64,000 nt of DNA from Monosporascus cannonballus (Eukaryota; Ascomycota; Sordariomycetes; Xylariales): NCBI GenBank assembly GCA_004154925.1, contig QJNS01000207.1, forward strand, positions 62,001 through 126,000, read 5' to 3'. Positions 24,180-36,779 of the stretch are shown here, one piece after another (within the stretch, counting starts at the first letter, position 1; each line of letters starts with the position of its first letter). Under the pieces are notes generated by a model. It did no database searches, was not told where the DNA came from, and saw nothing but the letters and a program-made list of their open reading frames with translations. The position numbers were made by a program, and so were the translations under genes.

Positions 24180-27100
24180 AATCCCAAAAAAGGTTTTAAA
24201 CGTAACGATAAAAAACGTTAATACTTTTATTACTTTGCATATACAAATCGCAACGTATTGGTATATTTCTAATAATTGATTACGGAGTTCTGGGCGGAAA
24301 TTATATTGTATGAAATATAATTAATAAATTTAAATTAATAAAGAGATATATATTAGAACTTTATATAACGACAAATACAGAAATTTAAGAATTTATTTAA
24401 GATAAAAAAAATATTATACGCCAAATTAATTATTTCGAAATTTTTATTAAAAAATGATGGCAAATAATTAATTTCGATATTATTTTATTTGGGGATTACG
24501 ATATAATTTTAGGATTATTATGGATCCATTAATACAAATTTTGATTAATAAAAAGAGTAATTTAAAAAAATATACCTGATACCCCATTCATGAACAAAAA
24601 AAGAAAGAATTAAGATTTTAATGTTTAATCAAAGATAGCGAAAAATATAGGCATAAAGATACGACAAACAACTTTATTACCTAAAACGATAAAAAATAAA
24701 AAAAATAGATATTGAAGAAAAATATAACGTATCGTTATTATTATTAAAGGGAAATTAAATTAATTAAATAATAACCTAAAATTATAATAACCCTAAGAAT
24801 TAAACGATTTAATTAATTTGTTATTATAATATTATAAATACAAATAGCTTTTTAAAAAGAAATTCGATACGAAATTAGTAAAATATAGCGAATAAGATTA
24901 TAAAATAATTTTTAAAGAAAAATCTTGGACAAAGTTTTACCTTATATATAACTTTAATAAAAACGAATTATGCATTTTTAAAAAATACCTAAAACTCGGC
25001 TATAAAAAAGATAAATTTAATTTTCGAAATTATTAGCAAAGTATTTTATATTGTTTGTGTTCAAAAAATGGGAAATTACGATTTATATTTAATTATCGGT
25101 AATTAATTGATATTATTATTAAAAGAAATATTATTAAGTTTAATTACGGAAATACAAAGCAGATTTTACGGTATTAAACAATTTATAATATTCGATTTTA
25201 AAGATAAATATAATTAAATTAGGTTTAAAAAATAAAAGTAGAAAATATCTTTTAAAACGAAATACGGAATATTTAATTATTTAGTTATATTAATAAGATT
25301 TATAAACTTAATAATAATTTTTGAACGAATAATACATTATATATTACAAAAGTATTTCGATATTTTTATCGTTTATTACCTCGACGATACTTTCATTTTC
25401 TTAAATATAAAAAAAATACGTAAGATACGTTCATAAAGTTTTTTAAGCTTTATAAAACATCAAGGTATTTATTAACTCGGAAAAAAATTAATTTTATATA
25501 TAGGAACTAAAATATCTGGAATATATTATTATCCTAGGACATATTATGATAAACTTTAAGAAAATCGCTGTAGTTACAAAATAATAAATATTAACGTTAA
25601 TTAAAACGGTACAGGTATTTTTGGATTCGTTTATTATTATAGGAAGTTAATTCGAAACTTTAGCAAAATAATTATACCTTTAATAAATTTTTAAAACAAG
25701 GAAAAAAAGTTTAAATAGAAGCCGGAAACAGAAAAAGTATTTTAGGAAATCAAAAATACGATTATTATCAAACGAATATTAATTATATACGACTTAAACC
25801 GTCTCGTTAAATTAAAAACCGATATTTCGAATTACGTATTAAGCGTAATAATCGGATACCAAAATAATTAAGGTAAATTATAGCTTATTATATTTTCTTT
25901 TCGATAAGTTAAAAAAACCGAAGTTAATTAAAGTATTCCAAATAAAATATTTATAGCCATTATGATGGTATTTCGAATATTAAGATATTTTCTAAAAGGA
26001 AGCGTATACCAGATTAAGGTTTATACGGATTACCAAAGTTTTATCCGATTTATTACAATTAGGGAATTTATAAAACGATAATTTCGTTAGGTAAAGAAAT
26101 TGCCAAATTTCGATTTCGTTATTATTTATAAGAAAAATTTAAAGAATAACAAAAAGAATACTTCAAATAAGTAATTAGACTTTAAAGAAAAATTAGTTAA
26201 AATTAGCTATATAATTTTCGATATTATTATAAAAGAATATTGATGTTTACGACAAATTACGATAATTAGGGTAATATTTTTCGATATGCATTAGGAAATT
26301 TAAAAGTATAACAATAAAGTCCTTAAAAATCAAAGAATAAATAAGATATAAGTTCCAAAAAAATATCCCAAAAGTTTAGTACGAAAAATATACCAATATT
26401 GATTACATATATATCTCAAAATCTATAAAACCTTAAAACAATTTTAACATAAAAATTATTTTCCTAAAATAAAATTAATAATATACAAGATTATACGATA
26501 ATACGATATTTGCGTTAAAATAAAAGTTTAAGGACATAAACTATACGGAAAAATATAATTATTATTAATTGTGAAATAACCATAATATTTAATTATATTC
26601 GATTTTATTATTAAACTTCTTATATCAAAAAATCCAATTAAAAATATATTCCGGTAGCATTTTCGTAATCGTTAATCGATTTATAACGATTTTTTATTTT
26701 TTGCGATGATAAAATGATATAACCGCCGAACAAATAATATATATTTTTTACATACGTTTTTATCATATACGGATTATTAATGGAAATTATTTTATGTTAA
26801 GGATAAATATTTGCATCTAAGTTTTAATAAGATTATATAGTATAAATCGACCCAAATTACATATTATATAATATATTTAAAGGTTAAATAAATAAATAAA
26901 TAAAACGAATAAACAAAAGCATAAAAGTTTACCTAAGATATAACACTAATTATAAATAAAATAATTAAGTTAACAAATTACCAATTACATAATTAACTTA
27001 TTATGCCAGTTATTACGAAAATATTAAAATAATATTTACAAACGCAAATTCTGGCTTTATTCCAGATATTTATTAAAAATTAAGCGGTAACGATTTAATT

Positions 27101-27620
27101 AATATTAAAACAATCCTTGCGTTAAAAAAATTACGATAATTACATAAAAAAATAAATATAAAATTAAAATTCGTACGGAATTAAATAAATAAATATTATA
27201 ACCAAAAAGATTTAAAAAGATTAACTTTCCAAAAAGGGAATATAGTTTTTCCGCTACCAAAAATATTTAAATAAAACGGCCCAGCAAAATATTTAATTTT
27301 CAGTATATTAATCCATATAAAAGTATTTAAAAAATCTCAGAGAACAATTATTAATTAGAATTTTTACTAAAAATCAAATTGCAGGGAATTTTTACGTTTT
27401 TTTATTCTAGTTAACAGCTGATATAACTAAAATAGATACGGCATAAAATAATATAAAAGTAAAAAACGAATAGGTATACGAAATGGAAAATATTTTCTAT
27501 ATACGAAAACAAAACGGACTTACCCAATACCTAATTCAATGGAAAAAGCATCCAAATTCCGAAAATACATGGGAACCCGCCAAAAATCTTATTAGCGCCT
27601 AGCGCCTATTAAAGAACTTT
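24180..27620 (+). pseudogene. pol: pol of the 21720-28656 element (broken)
   Basis: Protease is at about 24240-24530 and RT at about 24850-25560 with the box YLDDTF at 25377-25394: both aspartates are kept, the next residue changed. RNase H starts near 25800 and integrase at about 26210-27300, including the H2C2 finger near 26370-26540. The chromodomain is at about 27475-27615 (WKIFSIYENKTDLPNT frame region, then SSKFRKY/KKHPNSENTW in the matching frame). The order matches a chromovirus; no part is translatable across a whole domain. Confidence 0.88.
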
Positions 27621-28257
27621 CATCAATAACGCCGAGGTTAACGAGATTAAAAGTTCCCCAATTAATAAACGACTAATCGGTGGGTTTAAGGTTGGATTAG
27701 TCGAAAGGAGGAGCAGCCTCCGCCGATATAACCTTGGTGGCCTTCAATTCGGCTTGTTTTTTTTAACGTTCCAATTTTTCAATTCCTCCAGATGGTCGAT
27801 ATTACGAAATACAGCTTTTATTATTTTGTCATATTATATGTTCTTTTGTTTACGTAAACGGCGTAAACGGACGTTAATTTCAGAAATAATCTAATCTGCC
27901 TTTTCTTTAACGGCCTCTAGTTTTAACTTAAGTTTTCGGTATTAAGTAATAACGCGTTATAATTACTTTAGGCTTAAACCCCGTACGTTACAGTTGGATT
28001 GGCCGTTTTTAATACAAAACGAATAACGAGAAAAATCGTCCTTCGACGATTTGCATTTTAGTTTCTTTCGTTCGCAGTAGGAATAAAACGCCATATCGAC
28101 AGGATTTGCAAAAAGCACCGCGGCCATTAAAAAGATGCATTAAACGGTTTTAATCTTGGAAAAAGGTTTAACGTATTTCTTGATATAACACGTTATGATA
28201 AACTAAATACTTACGGATGAAATTTTCGAAACGAAAATCCTAAAAAAGAGAGAATCG
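27621..28257 (+). other. 3' region of the complete element
   Basis: About 640 bp between chromodomain and 3' LTR. Its first part matches the type I element (13100-13260); the rest is diverged. It ends in a purine-rich tract (AAAAAAGAGAGAA) just before the LTR, the expected polypurine tract. Confidence 0.65.
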
Positions 28258-28656
28258 TATTATAACTTAACGTTCTTAACATAACCGAAAACAATTAAAG
28301 TAAATGAAGCACCAAGGAAAAAATTACATAACCAAAGTTAAAATTATTAAGATTATTGCAAAATCGACGAAAGTTAAAATCATTAAGATTATTACAAGAT
28401 TTTAATAATTTAGCAATAATTAATAAACAAAGTTAAATATAAGACGTTTATTATTGCCATAGGTTAAATAATTTCAGCTTGCAATATTTATTAATATCAA
28501 ATATTTACAAAATATCAATTTGTTACCCAAGGCACCATTGGTATTACGAGACGTAATACGTTATTATATCTATTGCTCAGATTCTCACGATACTTCTGCC
28601 AACATAAACCCGTCGACTTAAGGTTTAATAATTGGTTAAACTACCAAGCCGTCACA
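28258..28656 (+). repeat. 3' LTR, type III
   Basis: 399 bp, the same length as its partner. The 68-codon frame at 28573-28779 begins inside it and runs into flanking DNA; it is not a gene. Confidence 0.93.
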
Positions 28657-28661
28657 GTAAT

Positions 28662-29411
28662 ATGGACCAGATTATATAGATTTTATAGATTTATAGAAAA
28701 TTTATTAAACGAAAAGAAAAGAAATTCAGTTTTCTTTATAAGTAGCTATATATTTAGTATTTCCGTTTTTAGTTATTAATTTAATATTGTAATTAAAGGC
28801 ATTATCTTTTAGTAGGGAAGGAATCTGCGCCTCTTTTTAGTGAATAAATTATCGAATTGTTTTTCACCCAATTATTAAATGCGAATTAAAATATATTTTC
28901 GGATCTTAATTACATTTTAATATACATACAGAATAAATTCGTTTTATTTTCATAGCTCTTTCTTTAATTGAAGATTAATAATTCATAAAGTATTTAAGAT
29001 ATAAACTTTTCAAAACTTAGTATAAACGATGTTATAAAGTGATGTTTAAAAATAAATCATACAGTCGATTCATGTTATTAGTTATAAAAGAATTAATACA
29101 CAGATTAAAAATATACATCCAATTCAAAATATTTTAATTAATCGATAATATGGTAGCCGTTATCATTCCATTTTAAAAAGGTCTTTTTCCATTTTAATAA
29201 TTATCTAGTTTTAAAAGAAATATTATTAAAATCCAAGAATTTAAGATTACAAAATGAGAAGTAATAGAAACCCTACTAAGAAAGCAAAAAGAAAAAAATT
29301 AAGATCTCTAATAAGCTCTACATTTTAATAAAAAAACATCACATTCAACAGAAAGGTTATATTTGTTTATTAACAAAAAGCTTTAACCGTATCATTATTC
29401 TATATTAACTA
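28662..29411. other. Unassigned AT-rich flank between two elements
   Basis: No ORF or domain. It is the right half of the target site of the element at 21720. The stretch 28789-28905 (AAGGAATCTGCG, AGTGAATAAATT) resembles 20825-20930 over about 100 bp at roughly 60 percent by eye. The end at about 29411 is set by where homology to the region just after the LTR of other copies begins. Confidence 0.5.
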
Positions 29412-32400
29412 ATTACGTAATAGTATCGTTAAACTCTAAATAATATCGATTAATGTTATATCTATTAATAAGTAACCCAAATCATTTATTTACCAAGTTC
29501 TTAATTACTCGGATATTAAAATAAAATCCGATAAAAAATTATTTCGCCTTTTTTACGAAAAGGTTTTACAACGCCTAAATGCTATAAATAAACCTATTTT
29601 TTAGTTAAAAAGAAATAAAAATATTTTTACGATTTCTTTTTAAGCTGCCCATTAAAAATTAAAAGAAAAAAGAAAAACTTCCGAGCCTGGAAAAGTTTTT
29701 CGAACAAATCAGATTATTTAATTAAATTTTACTAAAGAATTAAAAACAGTTTTTAAATTTCCCAAGTTAGAATTTTTCGACGGAATCTTAATTAAGTTAT
29801 AATTATTTTTAATTTTGTACCGAACATATTTTGGGTATTTTCTTATTCGATTAATTACGCTGATTCTACGAATTAAATTCGTAATTTGACGATTTACTGG
29901 AAATGCAATTATTTGGTTTAAGCCCGTTATAAAAAAATACGTTATTTCATTAATTAAAAAACGAAATCGGCAAATAATGTAGGTTTATAACGATTACGAA
30001 TAATTTAAATAAACATTGACGAAAGTTTTAGGAATAATAAATAAAAAGATAAAAGGCGAAATATAAATATAATAATTACGGTAAAAAAATTAATATCTAA
30101 TTATAATAATATTTTCGTTTGATTAATAACTAAGTTTTTCAACGACTAAAAAAAAATATAAAACTTTTTTTTTAATTTAATCGGCCCTATTATTTATTGA
30201 ATTATATCTTTATAGCATGTTAAAATTAACGATTAATATTACGTATAACATACCAAAGATATTAAAGGAAAAAACATAATAAATTTCGATATATGGATAA
30301 TGTTAACGTTTTTGGACATAATAATATTTTTTACGGCATAAAACAAAACCTTATAGGATTGAAAGTTATTTATAAGAAATATTAGAATTAAATCGAATAT
30401 TATAACGGCGGAAAAAAATATAAAGTTTATAAATATCCTCTACCCAAAAAACCTCAACAAAATAATTGGAAACCTATGCCGGAAGAATAATCTAAAAAGA
30501 AAATTAAAAAATTGGAAATAAGTTTAGTAATATAATTTAGCTTAAATATATACTTGGTCCTTTATAACAGGAAATCAGATAAGGACCTTTACGATAAAGA
30601 ATTCGATAAAAAATGCGAAAGGCCAGAAGATTAACTGAATAAATATCGAAAATATAATAAGAAGCATTATAAGGATAATTACGCATATATTAGGATTGGA
30701 TAGAAAGAATTTCTCTCGGAACTCTTAATCGATACGGCAAAATATATGTTACATATTATCAACAACGAAATATCCCGATTACGAAAACTAAAAACAATAT
30801 ATTTACGAATGAATCATCAGAATATATTATAAAAAATTCGAGTTTTTAAATCGTATCGAAAGTAATAAAAATGATAAATAATAATATTAACATTTTTGAA
30901 TTATAGGCCCAAAAAGAAATTTAGTAATTGGGCGAAATAAAAAGCTAACCTAAAAAAATAATGCTTACAAAAAAACCATTTTTGTTATTATTAATGGTAT
31001 ACTTATTAAACGGAAAAAACTTAATACAACGTATAATAGAAATATACTGCCAAAACTTTATTACAGATTTATATCTTTTGATAAATATTTATTATAAACC
31101 TTTAGAAAAGATTACTAACGAAAAAATATATTAATTTATAAGAAATGTTTAAAATGATAATTAGGATAATATATAATAAGATATACTAATTAACATAAAA
31201 AAATAATTTGTTTGATAAAGAAATAAATTATAACAAAATTAAAAAAATTAGTACAATTCGAAAAAATAGTAGGCCGATAATAAAGATAAATATAATAACT
31301 TAATATATTAAATATAGAAATACAGATAAAGTTCGATAAATTCCAATAAAAGTTAAAAGAAAAAAGGTATTTATAAAAAAGCCGTAAAATACCGAAACCT
31401 AGAAAAATTGAAAAACATTTTTAAAAAAGGCTTTAAACGTAACGATAAAAGCCGAAAATAATTTTATTATTTTAGAAATACAAATTGGAATATATTAATA
31501 TATTGTAATGGTAAATTACGGAATTCTGAATGGGAATTATCTTATATTAAATATGGTTAATAAGTTTAAATTATTATGGAAATATAAGTCATAATTTTAT
31601 ATAACGATAAATACCGAAAATCAAAGTTTCGTTTATAATAACGATAATATTATATACGAAATTAATTATTTCGAAATTTTTGTTTAAAAATAATATCAAA
31701 TAATTAATTTCGATATGATTTTATGCGAAAATAACGATATCATCTTAGGATTATTATGGATACGCTAGTACGGAATCTTAATTAATAAAGGGATTAATGA
31801 AATGAAGTTCGTTTTATACTTTATTACAAAATACAAAAAAGGAAAATTAAAATTTTAATATTCGATTAATAATAATGGTAAATATAAGCATAAAAATAGG
31901 ACAGAAATCTTTTTATTTGCAGGGACAAAATATTAAAAAAATAGATATCAAAGAAAAATAGAACGTACTGTTATTATTGTTTAAGCAAAATTAAACTAAT
32001 TAAATAACAATCTAAAATAATAGCTTTAAAATCGGAAAGTTTAATTAATATATTATTATAGTATTATAAATACGAATAACCTTTTCGAAAGCAATTTAAT
32101 ACGAATATACTAAAATATAACAAATAGGATTATGAAATAATTTTTAAGGAAGGACTTTCGACGAAAATTTACCTTATTTATAACTTTAACGAGAACGAAT
32201 TATGTACTTTTAAAAAAAATTTAAAAAGTCGGTTAAAGAAAAAATGGATCCGGTTTTCGAAATTACAAGCAAAATATCCGATATTTTTGGTATTTAAAAA
32301 AAATTAAAAATTGCGACTTGTCATTAATTATCGATAATTAAAAAAATGTTATTATTAAGAACCAAATATTATTATTCTTAATTACGGAAATAAAAAACTA

Positions 32401-34860
32401 ATTTAATAGAATGAAATGGTTTATCATATTTGATTTTAAAAATAAATATAATCTTATTAAAATTTTACAAAATACAATTAAAAATAATTTTTAAAACAAA
32501 ATACGGATTATTTGAGTTTTTAATTACATTAATAAAATTTACGAACGTATTAGTAACTTTTTAACCGATAATGCATTATGTATTACGATAATATTTTAAT
32601 GTTTTCGTTATTTGTTATTTCGACGATATTTTTATTTTTTTAGAAGTCGAAAAAATATACGTAAAGTACGTTTATAAGATTTTTTAAGTATTATAAAACG
32701 TAAACCTATTTATTAACGCAGAAAGAAGTTAATTCCAAATATAAAAAATAAAATATCTGGAATATATTATTACTTTAAGATATATTAAGATGAACCTTAA
32801 AAAATTAGTATAATACCAAAATAACAAATATTAAAAGATAATTAAGCAAATATATGTATTTTTTAAATTCGCTAATTAATATAGAAAGTTTATTCGAAAA
32901 TTTAATAAAATAATTATATTTTTAATAAACCTTATAAAGAAATTTCAAAAAACCTACTAAACGCTAAAAATAAAGAAAATATTTTAAGAAATTAAAAATG
33001 TAATTATTAACGAACCGGTTTTAATTATATATAATTTAAACAATCTCGTTAAGTTAAAGACCAATATTTCGGATTATGCGGAAAACGTAATAATTGGATA
33101 ACGAAATAATTAAGGCAAATTATACCTTATTATATTTTTTTTTGTAAAAAGTGAAAAGAACCGAACTTAATTACGGCATTTTGAATAAAAAGTTTATGGT
33201 TATTATTATAATATTTTAAAAATTTAAACATTTCTTAAAAGGATATTTGTATTAGATTAAGGCTTATGCGGATTATTAAAATTGTATCCGATTTATTACC
33301 ATTAAGAAACTTATAAGATAATAATTAAAATACGCGGAAAAATTGGCGAATTTCGATTTTTTTGTTATCTATAAGAAAAGTTTAAAAATGGCAAAATAAA
33401 TGCTTTAAGTAAACGACCAAACCTCGAAGAAATTAGATAAAATTAGTTATATAATTTTCAATATTATTATAAAAAATTATTTATACATACAATAAATTAC
33501 GATAATTCGGATAATACCTTTAAATATATATCAGAAAATTTAATAATATAACGATAATTTTCCAGAAAATTAAAAAACGAATAAAATATAGATACCAAAA
33601 CAATATGAAAAGGGTCTAATACGAAAAATATACAAATATTAATTATATAGATATTTAAGGATCCATAAGATGTTAAAAAGGTTTTAACGTATATATTTTT
33701 TTCTTAAAAAGAAATTAACGGTACAAAAAATCATACGGTAATATGATATTTACGTTAAAGCGAAGGCTCGACGATATAAGCCATATGGAAAGTTACAGCT
33801 ATTACTAGTCGTAAAGCGATTATAATATATAATTATATTTAATTTTATTATTAAACTTTTTATGTTAAAAATTCTAATTATAAAAATATATTACTGTAGT
33901 ATTTTCGTTATTATTCACGGATTTATAAGTTATTTTTATTTTTAATGATATTATAAAGATACAAACGCCGAATACATAATATATATTTTTTTCAAATATA
34001 TTTTTAGTATATATAGATTCTCTATAAAAATTATTTTAAATAAAGGATCGATATTTGCATTTAAGTTTTAATAAAGCTTAATAATATAACTCGGTTTAAA
34101 CCATAAATTATCCAACGTAATTAAATCTTAAACAGATAGATAAATACATTAAATTTTTGAAATTTATTTACGATATTATATTAATTACGAACAAAATAAT
34201 TAGGTTAAAAAATTACTTATTACGTAATTAACTTATAATACCAATTATTACGAAACTATTAAGACAATACTTACGAACGCAAATTTTAATTGTATTTTAA
34301 AGGTTTATAGGGAAATACGAGATAATAATTTATTTAATGTTAAAGTAATTTATACGTTAAAATAATTACGATACTTATATTAAAAAATAAAAATAAAAGT
34401 GGAATTCGTGTGGAATTAAATAAATAAGTATTATAATTAAAAAAAGTTAAAGGGATTGATTTTCGATAAAGGGAAAATAGTTTTTTTCGTTACCAAAAAT
34501 ATTTAAACGAAACGACTTAATAAAAAAATTCGATATTAAGTATATTGGTCGATATAAGAACGTTAGGAAAATTTCAGAAAATAATTCTTAATTGTAAATT
34601 TTGCCAAAAATTAAATTTTATTTAATTCTTTATATATCTTTTATTCGAGTTAAATGCAGATATAATTCAAGTGTATACGGCATAAAAATTTTTGGAAATA
34701 AAAGACGAATAAATATACGAAATAAAAAAAACTTTTAATATTCGAAAACAAAACGGATTTACCTAGTACCTAATTAAGTGGAAAAAGTACCTAAATTCCG
34801 AAAATACCTGGGAACCAGTTAAAAATTTTATTGGCGCCCAGCGTTTGTTAAAAAACTTTT
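29412..34860 (+). pseudogene. gag-pol: gag-pol of the element at 29412 (broken)
   Basis: Gag lies at about 29970-30480, with knuckle remains near 30400 (YNGGKKYKVYKY). The linker is at 30590-30900 and protease near 31490-31780 (VNYGILNGNYL at the active-site loop, aspartate lost). RT is at about 32100-32790 with the box YFDDIF intact at 32616-32633. RNase H starts near 33050, integrase at 33460-34600, and the chromodomain at about 34715-34860. This is one of the most heavily mutated copies. Confidence 0.86.
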
Positions 34861-35470
34861 ACCAGTAATAACGGAATTATTCGAAGTAATGGTATTTTAG
34901 TTTACAAGATTTAAAAAAGAAAGCTTTTAATTTATCGTATTTTAATCGCTAACGTTTATTTTGCTTAAGGCTTATATTTTAATTACGTATTTTGACTTTA
35001 AATAAGTAAAGTTATTAAAGTTGTTTAAAGATTAAAAAATACGATTAATAAGTTCTGTACCTTGAGATTAATAATGTTGGCGTTAATGACGTATATAAAA
35101 AAGACGCGCGAAAATATTAAATAAAGATTTTTCGGCCGTAAGTCTTTTTTTTAATTTTTTCGATTCCGTAATATAACGATTAATTCTGGAAATAAAAATT
35201 CATGTTTTATTGCATAAACGGTTTCGATAAACATATTTTTTATAATAAGAAACTCTATTTATTATTTGGTAATTAAGTTGCCGGGCGAAACAAAAGGAAT
35301 AAAGTATTACGTTAAAACCTTTGAGTTTAATTAACTTCATTAAAGTAAGCCGTGATCTAGATTTGCGGGAACGACGTTTAGATATACCGGAAAATATGTT
35401 AAATACATATAGGAAGTTTATCAAAAAAAAGAAAATTCTTAGGGGCAAAATTTATAAAAAAAGGAGATTG
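34861..35470 (+). other. 3' region of the element at 29412
   Basis: It matches 19310-19911 of the other type II copy (GGAATTATTCGAAGTAATGG block, AAAGATTTTTCGGCCG), not the type I/III copies, so the 3' region is subtype-specific like the LTR middle. The overlapping frames at 35200-35448 (minus) and 35321-35527 (plus) fall here and have no recognisable product. Confidence 0.6.
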
Positions 35471-35726
35471 TATTATAACTTAACGGGTTACGGTTTCCAG
35501 AAACGGTTTATTACGATCCAATTATAGGTGCGCGGTAAGGCGGATTACGTAACGGATTACCGACTTATTAATGATAAATTAATAAGCCAGATTTTTAATT
35601 TATTAGTAGTAAGCCAGTAACCGGGTTGTTAATTTACTGGTAATAAGCCAGTAAATTAAAATCGAATATAATATATTTATTCTTTTCATAGTTTAGATAA
35701 TTTTAGCTTGCAATATAATATCGTTA
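35471..35726 (+). repeat. 3' LTR, type II, left part (interrupted)
   Basis: It begins TATTATAACTTAACGGG and carries the same 35-bp tandem units as 20011-20104. It breaks after CAATATAATAT-CGTTA, and the remainder resumes at 42478 with CGTTA repeated. Confidence 0.92.
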
Positions 35727-36103
35727 TGTGACGGCTTGGCAGCTTAACCAACTATTAAACCTCCAGTCGACGAGTTTATGTTAATAGGACTATCGTGGGA
35801 ATTTGAGCAATAAATATAATAATCGTATTACGTCTTATAATATTAAAAATAACTTGTATAACGATATTATATTGCAAACTAAAATTATCTAAATTATGGA
35901 AATAAAAAGCTTATATATCTTCCTTCCTTTTAGCTTAATTACTTATACTTATGCAGTTAGTGGTAATCGCGATTATTTGCGATCACCTTTAATCGCTGCT
36001 GATTACTAGCTGGGCAGTAATTACTTATTACGTAATCCGAGAGGTGGCCCGTATGATCCTTATCTGACCGTTTCTTAAGACTCGAACCTGTCGAGTCGTA
36101 ATA
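35727..36103 (-). repeat. 3' LTR, type IV (left)
   Basis: Its half near the TGTGACGG end (35727-35910) is the family-wide 3' half; the rest has the type IV middle (GCGATCACC, TAATCGCTGCTGATTAC), GC-richer than the surroundings. The body side begins at 36104 with a pyrimidine-rich tract, the reverse complement of a polypurine tract. Confidence 0.92.
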
Positions 36104-36779
36104 CAATCTCTCCTTTCTCCAAATTTTGCGCTTAAGAATTCCTTTTCTCTTTTTCTTTCGTTTAGTAAATAACCCCTTTTATTTTAATCATATCGTTTCG
36201 TATTTCCAAAATTTGTCGTATTCCTCGTTCTTTTACCTTCGTCATATTGACCATGTAAAAGCCTTTAATAAATTTAGGTACGACGTTATACCTTACTCCT
36301 ATTATTTTTCGAAAAATACAAGTTCTAAAATAATGGAAAACCTTTTACAGTATAAGGAATATATTAATCGAAGTCGATTTTATAATGGTACAGGCGTACT
36401 TATTTTTTCCTTACAAAATATTCGTCGCAAATGTTAACGCTTAAAACGCGAAAAAATGCTTATTAAGGAACGATTACTAAATATTTAACGGCGTTATTTC
36501 GAAGTATAACGTCGTTATTAGGAAAAAATAAATAAAGTTCTTTGTCGTTTTATTCGTTTGCGTAAATAAAAAGCGTTAATTCGTTCGAAAAATATTACCA
36601 TAATACAATATAGGTTTTATTAGTTAAACGAATTAAAGGAATAAAAATATCGAAAATAAAAATAATTAAAGATTGCCGTTATGGTTGTTATAGTAATATA
36701 TGCCGCGGTCGGTTAGCCCGATATCCCAGTTATTAATTAGTCGGCTGTTAATTAGAACGCTTTCGTCGTTATTGGTAAA

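Larger units (their letters stand above)
21720..28656 (+). mobile_element. Complete Ty3/gypsy chromovirus (type III LTR), RIP-degraded
   Basis: Both LTRs are exactly 399 bp (21720-22118 and 28258-28656), and a perfect 5-bp duplication GTAAT flanks the element (21715-21719 and 28657-28661). Total length is 6937 bp. It starts TGTTATGACCC and ends GCCGTCACA. Because both LTRs and the duplication survive, this is the best reference copy for the family, although every long frame is broken. Confidence 0.96.

Noticed and set aside
28573..28779. 68-codon frame similar to that at 14007-14240
   Set aside because: The shared beginning is LTR sequence; not coding.
36126..36437. 103-codon plus-strand frame as a membrane protein
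   Set aside because: Antisense to the 3' region of a minus-strand element; the hydrophobic look comes from T-rich codons.
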